NCBI GenBank assembly: GCA_024234735.1
Contig: JACKNV010000002.1
Span: 1 to 64,000, forward strand
Direction of reading: 5' to 3'
DNA from: Pseudomonadales bacterium
GTDB taxonomy: Bacteria; Pseudomonadota; Gammaproteobacteria; Pseudomonadales; Halieaceae
DNA: 64,000 nucleotides
The notes under the pieces are model-generated. The model was not told the origin of the DNA and did no database searches. It saw only the letters and a list, made by a program, of their open reading frames with translations. The position numbers were made by a program, and so were the translations under genes. The stretch's first letter is position 1, and the number at the start of each line of letters is the position of its first letter. Of the stretch, positions 51,582-60,363 are shown piece after piece.

Positions 51582-52469
51582 ATGGCAAAGAAAGAAAAGC
51601 CTCGCGGCAGGCACGAGGAAGCGGAATACGTCCAAGAGATCATCGACGGCACCCTCGGGCTGGATGAAGCGGCCGTGGCCCGCCGTTTGCACAGTATCTA
51701 CCGCTGGATGAAGGTATTCATGGCCCCCACCCTGGTGGGCAGGGAGAATATCCCCGAGGGACCGTGCCTTTACATTGCCAACCATTCCACGATGGCAGCT
51801 GATGTGCTGGTCACAGTGCCCGTCCTGTATGAGGCCAGCGGCCGCCTGGTGCGCGGTATGTCCGATGAAATCATGTATCGCAACAAGCGCATGCGCGAGT
51901 TCGTGGTGGCCTCGGGAGCGGTCATGGGTAACCAGCGCATAGGCGACGCGCTGTTCGAGGCGGGCAAGGACGCCCTGCTGTTTCCAGGTGGTGCCTACGA
52001 GGCAAACAAGGATCTGGCGCATCGCTACGAGATCATGTGGAAGCAGCGCACCGGCTTTACCCGGATGGCGGCCCGTCACGGCGTGCCTATTGTTCCGCTG
52101 GGGATTGTAGGTCCGGACGAGTGGTTCGGCCGCTACATGGATCGCAGCGAAGTGGCCAAATCCTGGCTGGGCAAGCTGCTGAAAAGGGCGGGGGCCTCCG
52201 AGGATTTCCTGCATTCCGACCAACTGCCCCCCATCCCCAGGGGCCTGTTCGGATCGGTGATGATTCCCAAGCCACAGAAAGTCTACCTGTGTATCGGCAA
52301 GCCGATTTCGACGAGGCGCTTCAAGGGCAAGAATATATCCCGGGCGACGCAGGAAAAACTGCGCGATGAGGCCCGGGCGCGCCTGGAAAGGTGCATAGCG
52401 GATATGCTGCTCCTGCAGGCCCAGGACAAGGATTCCTCGGGAATATTGCGTAAACTGCTTACCCTCTAG
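51582..52469 (+). CDS. PlsC-like acyltransferase with altered HX5D motif
   Basis: A 295-residue cytoplasmic or peripheral acyltransferase of the lysophospholipid acyltransferase superfamily. The first motif reads NHSTMAAD, so five residues lie between His and Asp instead of the classical four. FPGGAYEANKD is the second motif (usual EGxR is replaced), and PIVPLGIVGPDEWFGRY the fourth. This pattern is closer to TMEM68/DGAT2-like proteins than to PlsC. It probably acylates a lipid alcohol. The ATG at 51582 follows GGAGAGCGG. The Rieske gene ends 78 bases before it. Confidence 0.8.
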   Translation: MAKKEKPRGRHEEAEYVQEIIDGTLGLDEAAVARRLHSIYRWMKVFMAPTLVGRENIPEGPCLYIANHSTMAADVLVTVPVLYEASGRLVRGMSDEIMYRNKRMREFVVASGAVMGNQRIGDALFEAGKDALLFPGGAYEANKDLAHRYEIMWKQRTGFTRMAARHGVPIVPLGIVGPDEWFGRYMDRSEVAKSWLGKLLKRAGASEDFLHSDQLPPIPRGLFGSVMIPKPQKVYLCIGKPISTRRFKGKNISRATQEKLRDEARARLERCIADMLLLQAQDKDSSGILRKLLTL

Positions 52470-52514
52470 CCGCGGTGCGCCGGGCGGGGCCGACTATCAT
52501 CCAGAGGTATTATC

Positions 52515-53657
52515 ATGATTCCCAGAACGCTTTTTGACGCCGATCACGAACTTTTTCGGGACAACGTGCGCAAATTCCTGGAGGCCGAAGTCGTGCCTTT
52601 CCATCTCCAGTGGGAGAGGGACGGGCAGGTGGATCGCGCCCTGTGGAACAGGGCCGGCGCCCAGGGACTCCTGGTGCCCACGGCCCCCGAGGAGTACGGC
52701 GGCGTGGGTGCCGATTTTCGCTATAACGCCATCGTCAGCGAGGAAGTGTCGAGACTGGGGCTGACCGGCCTCGGCTGGTCGGTGCACAGCGACATCATCG
52801 TGCCCTATCTTCTCAAGTACGCCACGCAGGAGCAGAAGGAGCGGTATATCCCGGGTTGTGTCAGCGGCGATATCGTGACCGCCATTGCCATGACGGAACC
52901 CGGTACCGGTTCCGACCTGCAGGGCATCAAGACCACTGCGGTCGTCGACGGAGACGAGTATGTGATCAACGGCTCCAAGACCTTTATCACCAATGGCCAG
53001 CACGCCGACCTGGTGGTGGTCGTGGCCAAGACCGACCCCGCCGCCGGTGCGGCGGGGACCAGCCTGATTCTGGTGCCCGCGGGTACGCCGGGCTTCGAAA
53101 AAGGCAGCAACCTGGAAAAAGTCGGCTTGAAAGCCCAGGATACCTCGGAGCTGTTCTTCAACGACGTGCGCGTGCCCAGGACCAACCTGCTGGGGAAAGA
53201 GGGCGAAGGCTTCATCTATCTGATGCAGGAGCTGCCCCAGGAACGCCTCTGTATCGCGCTGATGGCGGTCGCCGTGATCGAGGCGGTGCTGGAGCAGACC
53301 GTCGAATACGTAAAGGACAGAAAGGCCTTCGGCAAGCCTATTGCCACCTTCCAGAATACCCAGTTCAAGCTGGCCGAGATGGCTGCCGAGGCGACCGCAG
53401 CGAGGGTCTTCGTGGACCGCTGCCTGGAGTTGCACCTGGCGGGGCAACTGGACACGGTAACCGCCTCCAAGGCCAAGCTGCTGTGCACAGAATTGCAGTG
53501 CCGGGTGATCGACGAGTGCGTGCAGTTGCACGGCGGTTACGGTTACATGTGGGAATACCCCATTGCCCGCGCCTATGCCGACGCCCGGGTGCAGCGAATC
53601 TATGGCGGCACCAGCGAGGTGATGAAGCTGATTATCGGGCGCTCGATGCTGGCGTAG
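52515..53657 (+). CDS. Acyl-CoA dehydrogenase, short/branched-chain type
   Basis: A 380-residue acyl-CoA dehydrogenase. AMTEPGTGSDLQGIKTTA, GSKTFITNGQHADLVVVVAKTD, DRKAFGKPIATFQNTQFKLAEM and LHGGYGYMWEYPIARAYADARVQRIYGGTSEVMK are classical signatures, and the last contains the Arg-Gly-Tyr region that contacts the adenine moiety. Length and motifs fit a butyryl-CoA, isovaleryl-CoA or long-chain (FadE-like two-domain) enzyme. The ATG at 52515 follows AGAGGTATT, 45 bases after the acyltransferase gene, so co-transcription with it is likely. Confidence 0.92.
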   Translation: MIPRTLFDADHELFRDNVRKFLEAEVVPFHLQWERDGQVDRALWNRAGAQGLLVPTAPEEYGGVGADFRYNAIVSEEVSRLGLTGLGWSVHSDIIVPYLLKYATQEQKERYIPGCVSGDIVTAIAMTEPGTGSDLQGIKTTAVVDGDEYVINGSKTFITNGQHADLVVVVAKTDPAAGAAGTSLILVPAGTPGFEKGSNLEKVGLKAQDTSELFFNDVRVPRTNLLGKEGEGFIYLMQELPQERLCIALMAVAVIEAVLEQTVEYVKDRKAFGKPIATFQNTQFKLAEMAAEATAARVFVDRCLELHLAGQLDTVTASKAKLLCTELQCRVIDECVQLHGGYGYMWEYPIARAYADARVQRIYGGTSEVMKLIIGRSMLA

Positions 53658-53709
53658 GTCTACAACCGTAGCCCCGATAAGTGAACGGGCACACGAACGG
53701 GGCTAGCGA

Positions 53710-54762
53710 CTACTGCCGCGCATCAAGCGAGGCTGACGTTTGGCCCGCAGCCTTGATGGCCGCGCCGATCCCCTGGTGGAAGCGGCCTTCACTGTAGCCC
53801 ACGCCAGTGAACACGCTGGCGGAGGAGATATCGAAGATGTCGCCGTAGCGGCTTGTCAGTTGCGCGCCGATCTCCCCGGGCTCGCCGACGATGGCGATCT
53901 TGCCCAGCAGGGTATCGTCGATGCGCTCACCCATCTTTAGCCACTCGCCGGCCTTCGACAGGCGGTTCAGCTCGCCCTGCAGGTCGCCATAGCCGATGGA
54001 ATCCAGCACTCCCTTATACGCCGGTGTCGAGCCGTAGAAGGCGATCTGGTGGCGGGCGGCCTGTTTAACCGCGTTGAACTCCTCCTCGGTGTCGCCGGTG
54101 ACGAAAAAAGGCGCGCCGACAATCGTGAAACACTCCCGGTTGCGGCCCGACTTCGCCAGCCCCTGCTCGATGGCGGGCAGCGTCACCGTGCGGATGTACT
54201 CCTCGGTGGTAAAGGCGTGCAACAGGATACCGTCCGCCACTTCCGCCGCATTTTCGGTCATCAACGGGCCGACGGCCGCGACATAGACCGGAGGTGCGCC
54301 GTAACGTTTGTCTGCCGGGGTGAACATGGGAGTCATCAGGCTGTGGTGGTAGAACTCACCGCGAAAATCCAGCGCGGCCCCCTCGTACCAGCATGCCCAG
54401 ATCGCCTTCAGCGCCAGCACGTACTCGCGCATGCGGGCGGCGGGCCTGGACCAGGGCATGCTATAGCGTTTCTCGATGTGGGGCCTGATCTGCGAGCCAA
54501 TACCCAGCAGCAGGCGTCCCTGGGACAGGGTGTTTACGTCGTGTGCCTGCAGCGCAAGGGTCATGGGAGAGCGGGCAAATGCCACCGTTATCCCGGTCAT
54601 CAGCCGGGCGTGTCGGGTGCCGGTGGCCGCCAGGGTAAGCTGGAGCAGGGGGTCGTGGACCAGTTCCACGCTGGAGACGATATCTGCTCCCTGTTGTTCA
54701 AGCGCTGTGGCTTGCGCCGCGATTTCGTTCATGTCGCCTGTCAGGCCGGCAATGACATCCAT
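53710..54762 (-). CDS. LLM-class flavin/F420-dependent oxidoreductase
   Basis: A 350-residue luciferase-like monooxygenase-family protein resembling TIGR03617. Characteristic segments are GADIVSSVELVHDPLLQLTLAA, TGITVAFARSPMTLALQAHDVN, GRLLLGIGSQIRPHIEKRY and VYVAAVGPLMTENAAEVADG. Many relatives in actinobacteria use F420; a gammaproteobacterium probably uses FMN, unless it makes F420. The start at 54762 (MDVIAGL) follows GAGGATATG. The substrate is unknown; neighbours suggest a lipid or aromatic compound. It converges with the acyl-CoA dehydrogenase gene. Confidence 0.82.
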   Translation of the reverse strand: MDVIAGLTGDMNEIAAQATALEQQGADIVSSVELVHDPLLQLTLAATGTRHARLMTGITVAFARSPMTLALQAHDVNTLSQGRLLLGIGSQIRPHIEKRYSMPWSRPAARMREYVLALKAIWACWYEGAALDFRGEFYHHSLMTPMFTPADKRYGAPPVYVAAVGPLMTENAAEVADGILLHAFTTEEYIRTVTLPAIEQGLAKSGRNRECFTIVGAPFFVTGDTEEEFNAVKQAARHQIAFYGSTPAYKGVLDSIGYGDLQGELNRLSKAGEWLKMGERIDDTLLGKIAIVGEPGEIGAQLTSRYGDIFDISSASVFTGVGYSEGRFHQGIGAAIKAAGQTSASLDARQ

Positions 54763-54904
54763 GCCATATCCTCTTCGCTGGGGCACCCCGACCCGGGTAT
54801 ATTCCGGTCAGCCGAGGCGCCGGGGGCTGGAAATACCAGACACCGATTATGGTGGGCCGCACCCCGGCTCGCAATGGCCCGCAAGCCGGGTGGTTACCTC
54901 ACTG

Positions 54905-56020
54905 TCACGGCAAGCGCGCCCTGATCAGGGGCAGGTGCTGGCGGCCGACGAAGGTTTCCTCGCCCAGCCTGAATACCGGGCTGCCGACGTAGCCGTCCAG
55001 GGAGGCATACCCGGCCCAGTCCGCCGCCACCTCGCCCTCACGCAGGGCGATACCGTGTTGCGTCAGCAGGGCCCGAATCCGCGAGGCGCAGTCCCCGTCC
55101 GCCCGTTGCAGATAACGGCGCTGGTCGCGGTGCCGGTTCTCCAGGCGGTAACGGCGGTGGCGTGCCGCCCTGTCCTGGCGCTCGCTGTCGGGCCGGTGGT
55201 GCTGCTGCCTGGCCGGCAGGGCATACCAGTTGACCGCCAGGTCCAGATCCTGTGCCAGTTCGAGGACGCCGGCAACTGCCGGGTAACTTTCCGGGTCATC
55301 GAGGCCGATACCCACGTCCAGTGTCCGCAGGGCGGTTTTCTCCACCCGGCTGTCGGGCATGAGTTCATAGGCGATATCCGGCCCCGGCCCCAGTTCCCCC
55401 TGCAGCTGCCAGCGGATGCGCGGCAGGTGCTCGCGTCCGAAATAGGTCTGCCCTCCCAGCACATAGGTTGGCACGCCGAATATACCGCGGTCGAAAGCGT
55501 CTTGCTGGATACGTTCGTTTTCCCGCGCACCCGTCCCGCAAGCATACTCGCGGAAGCCGCCGGTATTGGCGCCCGCGGCGGCCAGCACCCGCTCGATGGC
55601 GGGATAGTCCTCCACATCCAGTTCCCGTTTCCAGAACGGCTCATAGATACCGTCGATAAAGGCCTGCAGGACGTCTGTCCCCTGCCGTTTTGCCCACAGC
55701 ATAGCGATGGCTGCCAGGTTGCTGTCCCAGATCTTCACCGTGCCGCGCAGGGTGATACCGCGCAGATTGGCATAGCGGCGGCAGTCATAGTAGGCATACT
55801 TCACCTTGGACCACTGGTTCTCGCTGCGGGATTGTTGCGCCACCTCGCCTGTACTGCCCAGACTGGCGCTGCCCAGATAGCTGGGAATGTCCAGTACGAA
55901 GGGCAGCCAGTCGATGGTAATACCCAGTTCCCGCGCCAGCTGGCGGGTGGGCTCGATGGCGAGGTAGGCGTAGGGGCTCTTGAAATCGATGTAAACGGTG
56001 AGTGACGTGTCAGTGGTCAT
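54905..56020 (-). CDS. Tandem DsbA/HCCA-isomerase-like thioredoxin-fold protein
   Basis: A 371-residue protein with two copies of the DsbA-like fold found in 2-hydroxychromene-2-carboxylate isomerases and kappa GSTs. The first copy (~10-215) opens YIDFKSPYAYLAIEP and ends RGIFGVPTYVLGGQTYFGREHLPRI. The second copy is shorter, ends YVGSPVFRLGEETFVGRQHLPLI and has an Arg/Gln/His-rich stretch before it (RHRRYRLENRHRDQRRYLQ). Neither copy has a CxxC motif; the SPYAY segment is the isomerase-type active site. It is probably a glutathione-dependent isomerase or reductase in aromatic or xenobiotic breakdown. The start at 56020 follows CGAGGTAACCGCG. Confidence 0.8.
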   Translation of the reverse strand: MTTDTSLTVYIDFKSPYAYLAIEPTRQLARELGITIDWLPFVLDIPSYLGSASLGSTGEVAQQSRSENQWSKVKYAYYDCRRYANLRGITLRGTVKIWDSNLAAIAMLWAKRQGTDVLQAFIDGIYEPFWKRELDVEDYPAIERVLAAAGANTGGFREYACGTGARENERIQQDAFDRGIFGVPTYVLGGQTYFGREHLPRIRWQLQGELGPGPDIAYELMPDSRVEKTALRTLDVGIGLDDPESYPAVAGVLELAQDLDLAVNWYALPARQQHHRPDSERQDRAARHRRYRLENRHRDQRRYLQRADGDCASRIRALLTQHGIALREGEVAADWAGYASLDGYVGSPVFRLGEETFVGRQHLPLIRARLP

Positions 56021-56274
56021 CGCGGTTACCTCGGGCAGCCTGGATCGCAGGTGATGTGGTATTCTCCCGCCTGCCGGGAGCCGGTCATTGATGATTGCGC
56101 CAGGGCGGAGGCATCTGCCTCCCACCGGCGAGCTGCCATTATGGAACCCGGGTAGTAAATAGCAAGCCACCGGGAACTGCAGCCGGGATGGGCCGTGGCA
56201 ATCATGCCCCTCCCGGATTCAGCCCTTGACCACCCCTGCACCGCATCTGCAGAACCAATTATCGAGGCATAGCG

Positions 56275-57564
56275 ATGAGCGCTTACCAGACAGTCTGTAT
56301 TCTCGCCGCGCTGGCGTTCAGCCTGGGCTTTCTCAACCAGTACCTGATGCGCATGCAGACAACCATCGCCATCACCTCGGGCGCGCTGGCCATTTCGGTT
56401 GTGCTGATGGTCCTGGGCAAGACCCTGTGGCCCGAGCTGGCCGACCTGGCGGTCCACACGCTTTCCAGTATCGATTTTCCGGATTTCGTACTGCGCGGTG
56501 TGCTCGGCCCCCTGTTGTTCGCCGGCGGGCTGGGCATCAACCTCGAGGCGATGCGCCAGCAGAAATGGGAGATCGGTGTCCTGGTGGTATTCGGGGTTAT
56601 CTGCTCCACTGTACTGGTCGGCCTGGGCCTGTGGCTGCTCGCCGAGCTGCTAAGCCTGCAGATCCCGCTGGTCTACTGCCTGTTGTTCGGCGCCATCATT
56701 TCACCGACGGACCCCATCGCGGTACTGGCCATCGTCAAGAAGCTGAATGCCCCCGAGCAAATCGCCGTGCAACTCGAGGGCGAGTCATTGTTCAACGACG
56801 GGATAGGCCTGGTGATGTTCCTGACCGTCTATGCGGTCGCTTTCGGCTCCGGGCACGCGTCCACCTCTCTGGTGCTGGAAATAGTGGCCCAGGAAGTGGT
56901 GGGCGGTTTGCTGTTCGGTCTGCTGATCGGACTGCTTGCCCACTTCATGATCAGCGCCACCGACGAGGGTCCGATGGAACTGGGCCTAACCATGTGTGTG
57001 CCCACGGCGGGTTTCGTGGTGGCTAATATGCTGGGCGTGTCGGGCCCCCTGGCGATGGTGGTCGCTGGAATCATTGTCGGCAACTGGACCCGGAAGAGCG
57101 GATTTTCCGATGAGGGCCGGCATTTCCTGGACAAGTTCTGGGCCCTGCTCGACGAGGCGCTCAACGCGCTGCTGTTCCTGATGATCGGCCTGGCCATGGT
57201 GATGATTGCCTACCACCCCGTCGTGGTGGTATTGAGTGTCGCCGCCATCGCCCTGGTGCTGGCTGCCCGGTTTGCCACGGTGGGCCTGTCCTTCGCCGGG
57301 TTCCGGCGCTTCCGGCGATACCACATGTACTCGGTGCGCATCCTGAGCTGGGGGGGGTTGCGCGGCGCGCTCTCCCTCGCCATGGCAATATCGATTCCCA
57401 CCGGCGTCGCGGTGGGTGCGCGAGGGGAGTTCGACCTCAGGGATCTGCTGGTCGCGGTGACCTATGCGGTGGTGCTGTTCTCGATCATCGTGCAGGGAAT
57501 CACCATCGCGCCGATTGTGCGTCGCTCCCGCGCCGAGGCCGATTCGCGAGGGGAGGCGGCCTAG
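56275..57564 (+). CDS. Cation:proton antiporter, CPA1 (NhaP-like)
   Basis: A 429-residue antiporter with 12-13 membrane segments. The ion-binding region is LFGAIISPTDPIAVLAI, with the ND-type motif in LEGESLFNDGIGLV, as in NhaP/NHE antiporters. The late motif SWGGLRGALSLAMAI holds the conserved Arg. It exchanges Na+ (or K+) for H+ at the inner membrane. The start at 56275 follows CGAGGCATAGCG. It lacks the long C-terminal cytoplasmic domain of larger CPA1 proteins. Its stop overlaps the convergent ferritin gene by four bases. Confidence 0.92.
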   Translation: MSAYQTVCILAALAFSLGFLNQYLMRMQTTIAITSGALAISVVLMVLGKTLWPELADLAVHTLSSIDFPDFVLRGVLGPLLFAGGLGINLEAMRQQKWEIGVLVVFGVICSTVLVGLGLWLLAELLSLQIPLVYCLLFGAIISPTDPIAVLAIVKKLNAPEQIAVQLEGESLFNDGIGLVMFLTVYAVAFGSGHASTSLVLEIVAQEVVGGLLFGLLIGLLAHFMISATDEGPMELGLTMCVPTAGFVVANMLGVSGPLAMVVAGIIVGNWTRKSGFSDEGRHFLDKFWALLDEALNALLFLMIGLAMVMIAYHPVVVVLSVAAIALVLAARFATVGLSFAGFRRFRRYHMYSVRILSWGGLRGALSLAMAISIPTGVAVGARGEFDLRDLLVAVTYAVVLFSIIVQGITIAPIVRRSRAEADSRGEAA

Positions 57565-58067
57565 GGAACCGGTGCCGGGGCCGGGCGGGAGCCGAGTTCG
57601 TTATCGATCATCAGCAGCCCGTAGCCGTCTTCCTTCACCAGTTTCAGCTTGGAGATGATCTCGCTGACGGTGGCTTCCTCCTCCACCTGCTCGTTCACGA
57701 ACCACTGCAGCAGGTTGTAGGTGGCGTGATCCTTTTCCTTCAGGGCCTGGTCGCTGAGGTTGTTCAACTTGCCGGTCATCGTCTGCTCGTGCTTGAGAGA
57801 GGAGCGGAACACGTCCAGGATGGTGCCGAACTCACTGGGTGGCTGCACGATCTGCTTCAGTTCCACGTGCGCTCCCTGGTCTACCAGGTAGTTGTATATC
57901 CGGGTGGCGTGCAACTGTTCCTCGTCGTACTGCCTTTTCAGCCAGGTGGCCGCGCCGCTGAAATCGATGTGCGCGCAATAGGCCGACATCGCCAGGTACA
58001 GGTAGGCGGAGTAAAATTCATCGTTGAGCTGGTTTAACAGCGCTTTTTGCATTGTTTCCGAAATCAT
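57561..58067 (-). CDS. ftnA: Ferritin (non-heme), FtnA-like
   Basis: A 168-residue ferritin. The ferroxidase-centre residues appear in LNDEFYSAYLYLAMSAYC (Glu, Tyr) and QYDEEQLHATRIYNYL (Glu, Glu, His), with Gln/Glu in LLQWFVNEQVEEEATV. No heme-ligand Met typical of bacterioferritin is seen. It forms a 24-mer that stores iron as ferric oxide. The ATG at 58067 gives the standard N-terminus MISETMQKALLNQLNDEF. It is convergent with the antiporter, sharing four bases at the 3' ends, and its C-terminus ends in an unusual Pro/Ala tail (SRPAPAPVP). Confidence 0.95.
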   Translation of the reverse strand: MISETMQKALLNQLNDEFYSAYLYLAMSAYCAHIDFSGAATWLKRQYDEEQLHATRIYNYLVDQGAHVELKQIVQPPSEFGTILDVFRSSLKHEQTMTGKLNNLSDQALKEKDHATYNLLQWFVNEQVEEEATVSEIISKLKLVKEDGYGLLMIDNELGSRPAPAPVP

Positions 58068-58154
58068 GGTTTCGCCTTCGGGGTTGGTCAGGGGACATTG
58101 TAGGAAACTCGCTCGCTGGATGCCAGCCGTCGCCGGCAACCGGGCAATCCGTCT

Positions 58155-59063
58155 TCAGAGTCGATTGCCCAGCGCCGCCAGGGTGGAGCCAGCCACGACC
58201 AGGACTGCCCCCAGCCAGTTCCTCCAGTCCAGCGGCTCGACCTCCACGAAGCCCGGGTAGACGGTATTGCCGAGGTTGACGAACAGCAGGGTGAGCAGTG
58301 GCGCCAGGGTGATGACCGCGCTGACCCGGCTGGCCTGCCAGCGGGTCATGGCGATACCGAAGCTGGCATAGGCGATGATCGTATTCAGCGAGGCAAAGGC
58401 CAGCATTGCCAGACCCAGGCCGTCGAGCCTGAGAACCTGCTCCGGGGACGCGGCTGGCAGGTAGCACAGGGTTCCGGCTATATATACCAGCAGTAGCAGG
58501 TCATTGGCACTGACCTGCTTGAGGAGTTGCTTCTGCGCCAGCCCGTAGACGGTCCAGGTGAGGGCGGCGAGCAGGATCATCAACAGCCCCAGCAGGTAGC
58601 CGTCGTCCAGGCTGGCCAGCGCCTGCAGGCGGTGGTGAAAGAACAGCAGCAGGCCGATACCGACGGCAAGTACACCCGCCCACTGCACATTCGAGAACGG
58701 CTCCCTGAACAGCCACACGCTGCCGACCAGCAGTAACAGGGGAGCGAGCTGGATCAGTATCTGGGCCGCCTCGGCGGTAGTATGGTCCAGGCCGACCAGG
58801 TAGCAGATATAGTTCGTCAACAGCCCTGCCACCGCGAGCACCGTGAGCGGCCACAACGGGCGGCTCAGCAGGCGTCTGACCCCGCTGCCACTGCGATACC
58901 CGTACCATGCCATGGCGATCACGGTGCATACCAGAAAACGGATCCAGGTGACGGTGAGGCTGTCCACCTCGGCCAGCACCACCTTCAGCGCGATGGGCAG
59001 TGCGCCCCACATGATGGCGGTGACCAGGGAAAAGCCCAGCCCGGCCTTCCAGTCGGCAGTCAT
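58155..59063 (-). CDS. EamA/DMT-family transporter
   Basis: A 302-residue transporter with ten predicted membrane segments in two EamA repeats (first starting GFSLVTAIMWGALPIALKVV, second GLLMILLAALTWTVYGLAQK). Such proteins export or import small metabolites or amino acids. The start MTADWKAG at 59063 fits the family; a longer frame runs through the tandem repeat at 59127 and would add an Arg/His/Glu-repeat leader. Substrate is unknown. It lies downstream of a 9-bp repeat tract, in a separate unit from ferritin. Confidence 0.9.
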   Translation of the reverse strand: MTADWKAGLGFSLVTAIMWGALPIALKVVLAEVDSLTVTWIRFLVCTVIAMAWYGYRSGSGVRRLLSRPLWPLTVLAVAGLLTNYICYLVGLDHTTAEAAQILIQLAPLLLLVGSVWLFREPFSNVQWAGVLAVGIGLLLFFHHRLQALASLDDGYLLGLLMILLAALTWTVYGLAQKQLLKQVSANDLLLLVYIAGTLCYLPAASPEQVLRLDGLGLAMLAFASLNTIIAYASFGIAMTRWQASRVSAVITLAPLLTLLFVNLGNTVYPGFVEVEPLDWRNWLGAVLVVAGSTLAALGNRL

Positions 59064-59424
59064 ACTTATTCCGGCGGTAGTGTGCGGCCGCTGATCATTC
59101 CTGGCGAGGCCTGGGCGCTCGAATCCTTCATGTCGTTCATGTCGTTCATGTCGTTCATGTCTCCCTTTGTTACCACAGAGCAGACTGCGGGCCGGAATGC
59201 CCTGAAAGGCTATCATAGATTAGTGCTCCAATCGTCAGTCAGCCTGAATACTGTAACTCCGTTAAAATGATAGGCTGCTGCCACAGGGCATAAGCTCCCC
59301 GGGAGTTGCGGCCGCGGCGCGGGTGGGGTTCAAGGGGTATCCTGGTATGGGTTCGGGATTGCAGCAGAACATGGGCAAGCCAACCGGGTGGTATAAAGCG
59401 CCAAGATTTTCGGGAGGAAGCACA
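59064..59424 (+). other. Intergenic region between EamA and amidotransferase genes
   Basis: The 361 bases hold divergent promoters, the four-copy 9-bp repeat at 59127-59162 and a GC-rich run (GCGGCCGCGGCGCGGG) near 59308. CGGGAGGAAGCACA precedes the amidotransferase start. No RNA gene or clear operator is visible. Confidence 0.5.
59127..59162 (+). repeat. 9-bp tandem repeat, four copies
   Basis: TTCATGTCG is repeated three times and once more with a final change (TTCATGTCT), covering 36 bases directly upstream of the EamA gene. Such tracts can change copy number by slippage. Read on the minus strand, it would give Arg-His-Glu repeats. Confidence 0.85.
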
Positions 59425-60240
59425 ATGTGTGAATTATTCGGCTTGTCCAGTTCGGCGCCGGTGGGCATGACGTACGCACTGCACGAGTTCGCAACCCATG
59501 GCGGACTGGTCCACAGAAACAAGTCCGGCTGGGGCATCGCTTACCGGCAGGACCGGGACGCCATCCTGGTGAAGGAACCCAGCCCGGCCTTTGACAGTGT
59601 CTGGGTGAGGTTTATCGAGTCCCATCCCATCGGCACCGAAACCGCCATCGCCCATGTGCGCTATGCCACGGCAGGTGAGCCGAGTTACGAAAACACGCAT
59701 CCTTTCACTCGCGAACTGGGTGGTTGCAACCATGTGTTTGCCCACAACGGCACCCTGGGCGATATTCGCGAGACATTGCCGTTGCCGGCGGGTGGCTTCC
59801 GGCCGATTGGCGCGACCGATTCCGAGCACGCCTTCTGCGCTTTGCTGGAGCGTCTCCGGCCCCTGTGGCGCGAGTCCGGCGACCCCCCCGCGCTGGACGC
59901 CAGGCTTGCCGTGGTCGCGGAAACCGCCGCGCTGTTGCGCACAATGGGTCCGGCCAACTTCCTGTATTCGGACGGCGATACCCTGATAGCGCACGCCCAC
60001 AAGCGCGCCTGGGAAGAGGAGGGCGGTTTCAGTGCGCCACGACCGCCGGGGTTGAGCGTCCTCGCTTTGTCCGGGTCAGACCTGTCCGCCCGCGGCCTGC
60101 ATGTGGACAGTGCCGGAGCGGATATTGCCATGACCGCACTGGCCAGCGTTCCGCTCACCGAGGATAGCTGGGAGCCGTTACCGGAGGGTACCGTCGTGGC
60201 GCTCCGCCAGGGCCGCGAAGTGGCACGAATCACTCTCTAG
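59425..60240 (+). CDS. Class II glutamine amidotransferase (YafJ-like)
   Basis: A 271-residue protein with the Ntn-type glutaminase domain. The nucleophile is Cys2, exposed after Met removal (MCELFGLSS). RNKSGWGIAYRQ, AHVRYATAGEPSYENTHPFTREL and FAHNGTLG are the further conserved glutamine-site blocks, with AFCALLERL after them. It lacks a synthase domain, as in YafJ-like proteins whose acceptor is unknown. The ATG at 59425 is required for Cys2 and follows GGGAGGAAGC; an upstream frame would bury the cysteine. It releases ammonia from glutamine for an unidentified acceptor. Confidence 0.92.
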   Translation: MCELFGLSSSAPVGMTYALHEFATHGGLVHRNKSGWGIAYRQDRDAILVKEPSPAFDSVWVRFIESHPIGTETAIAHVRYATAGEPSYENTHPFTRELGGCNHVFAHNGTLGDIRETLPLPAGGFRPIGATDSEHAFCALLERLRPLWRESGDPPALDARLAVVAETAALLRTMGPANFLYSDGDTLIAHAHKRAWEEEGGFSAPRPPGLSVLALSGSDLSARGLHVDSAGADIAMTALASVPLTEDSWEPLPEGTVVALRQGREVARITL

Positions 60241-60363
60241 GGTGTCGCTGTGACTGACCCGGCCAGGGACGCGGGCTGCCCCAACTGCCTGCAGCGGAGG
60301 GCGAATTGGCAAAGGTCATCGCCTGCATTGCAATGAGGCGGCTCGGGCCGGGATAATCCACCC

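Noticed and set aside
50319..52223. A 634-codon minus-strand frame opposite the Rieske and acyltransferase genes
   Set aside because: It would start inside the acyltransferase gene, cover the twin operator and show no domain, whereas the plus strand has clear Rieske motifs.
59130..59162. The TTCATGTCG tract as a CRISPR array
   Set aside because: The units are 9 bp and directly adjacent, with no spacers, so it is a simple tandem repeat. No CRISPR array or cas gene was seen anywhere in the window.
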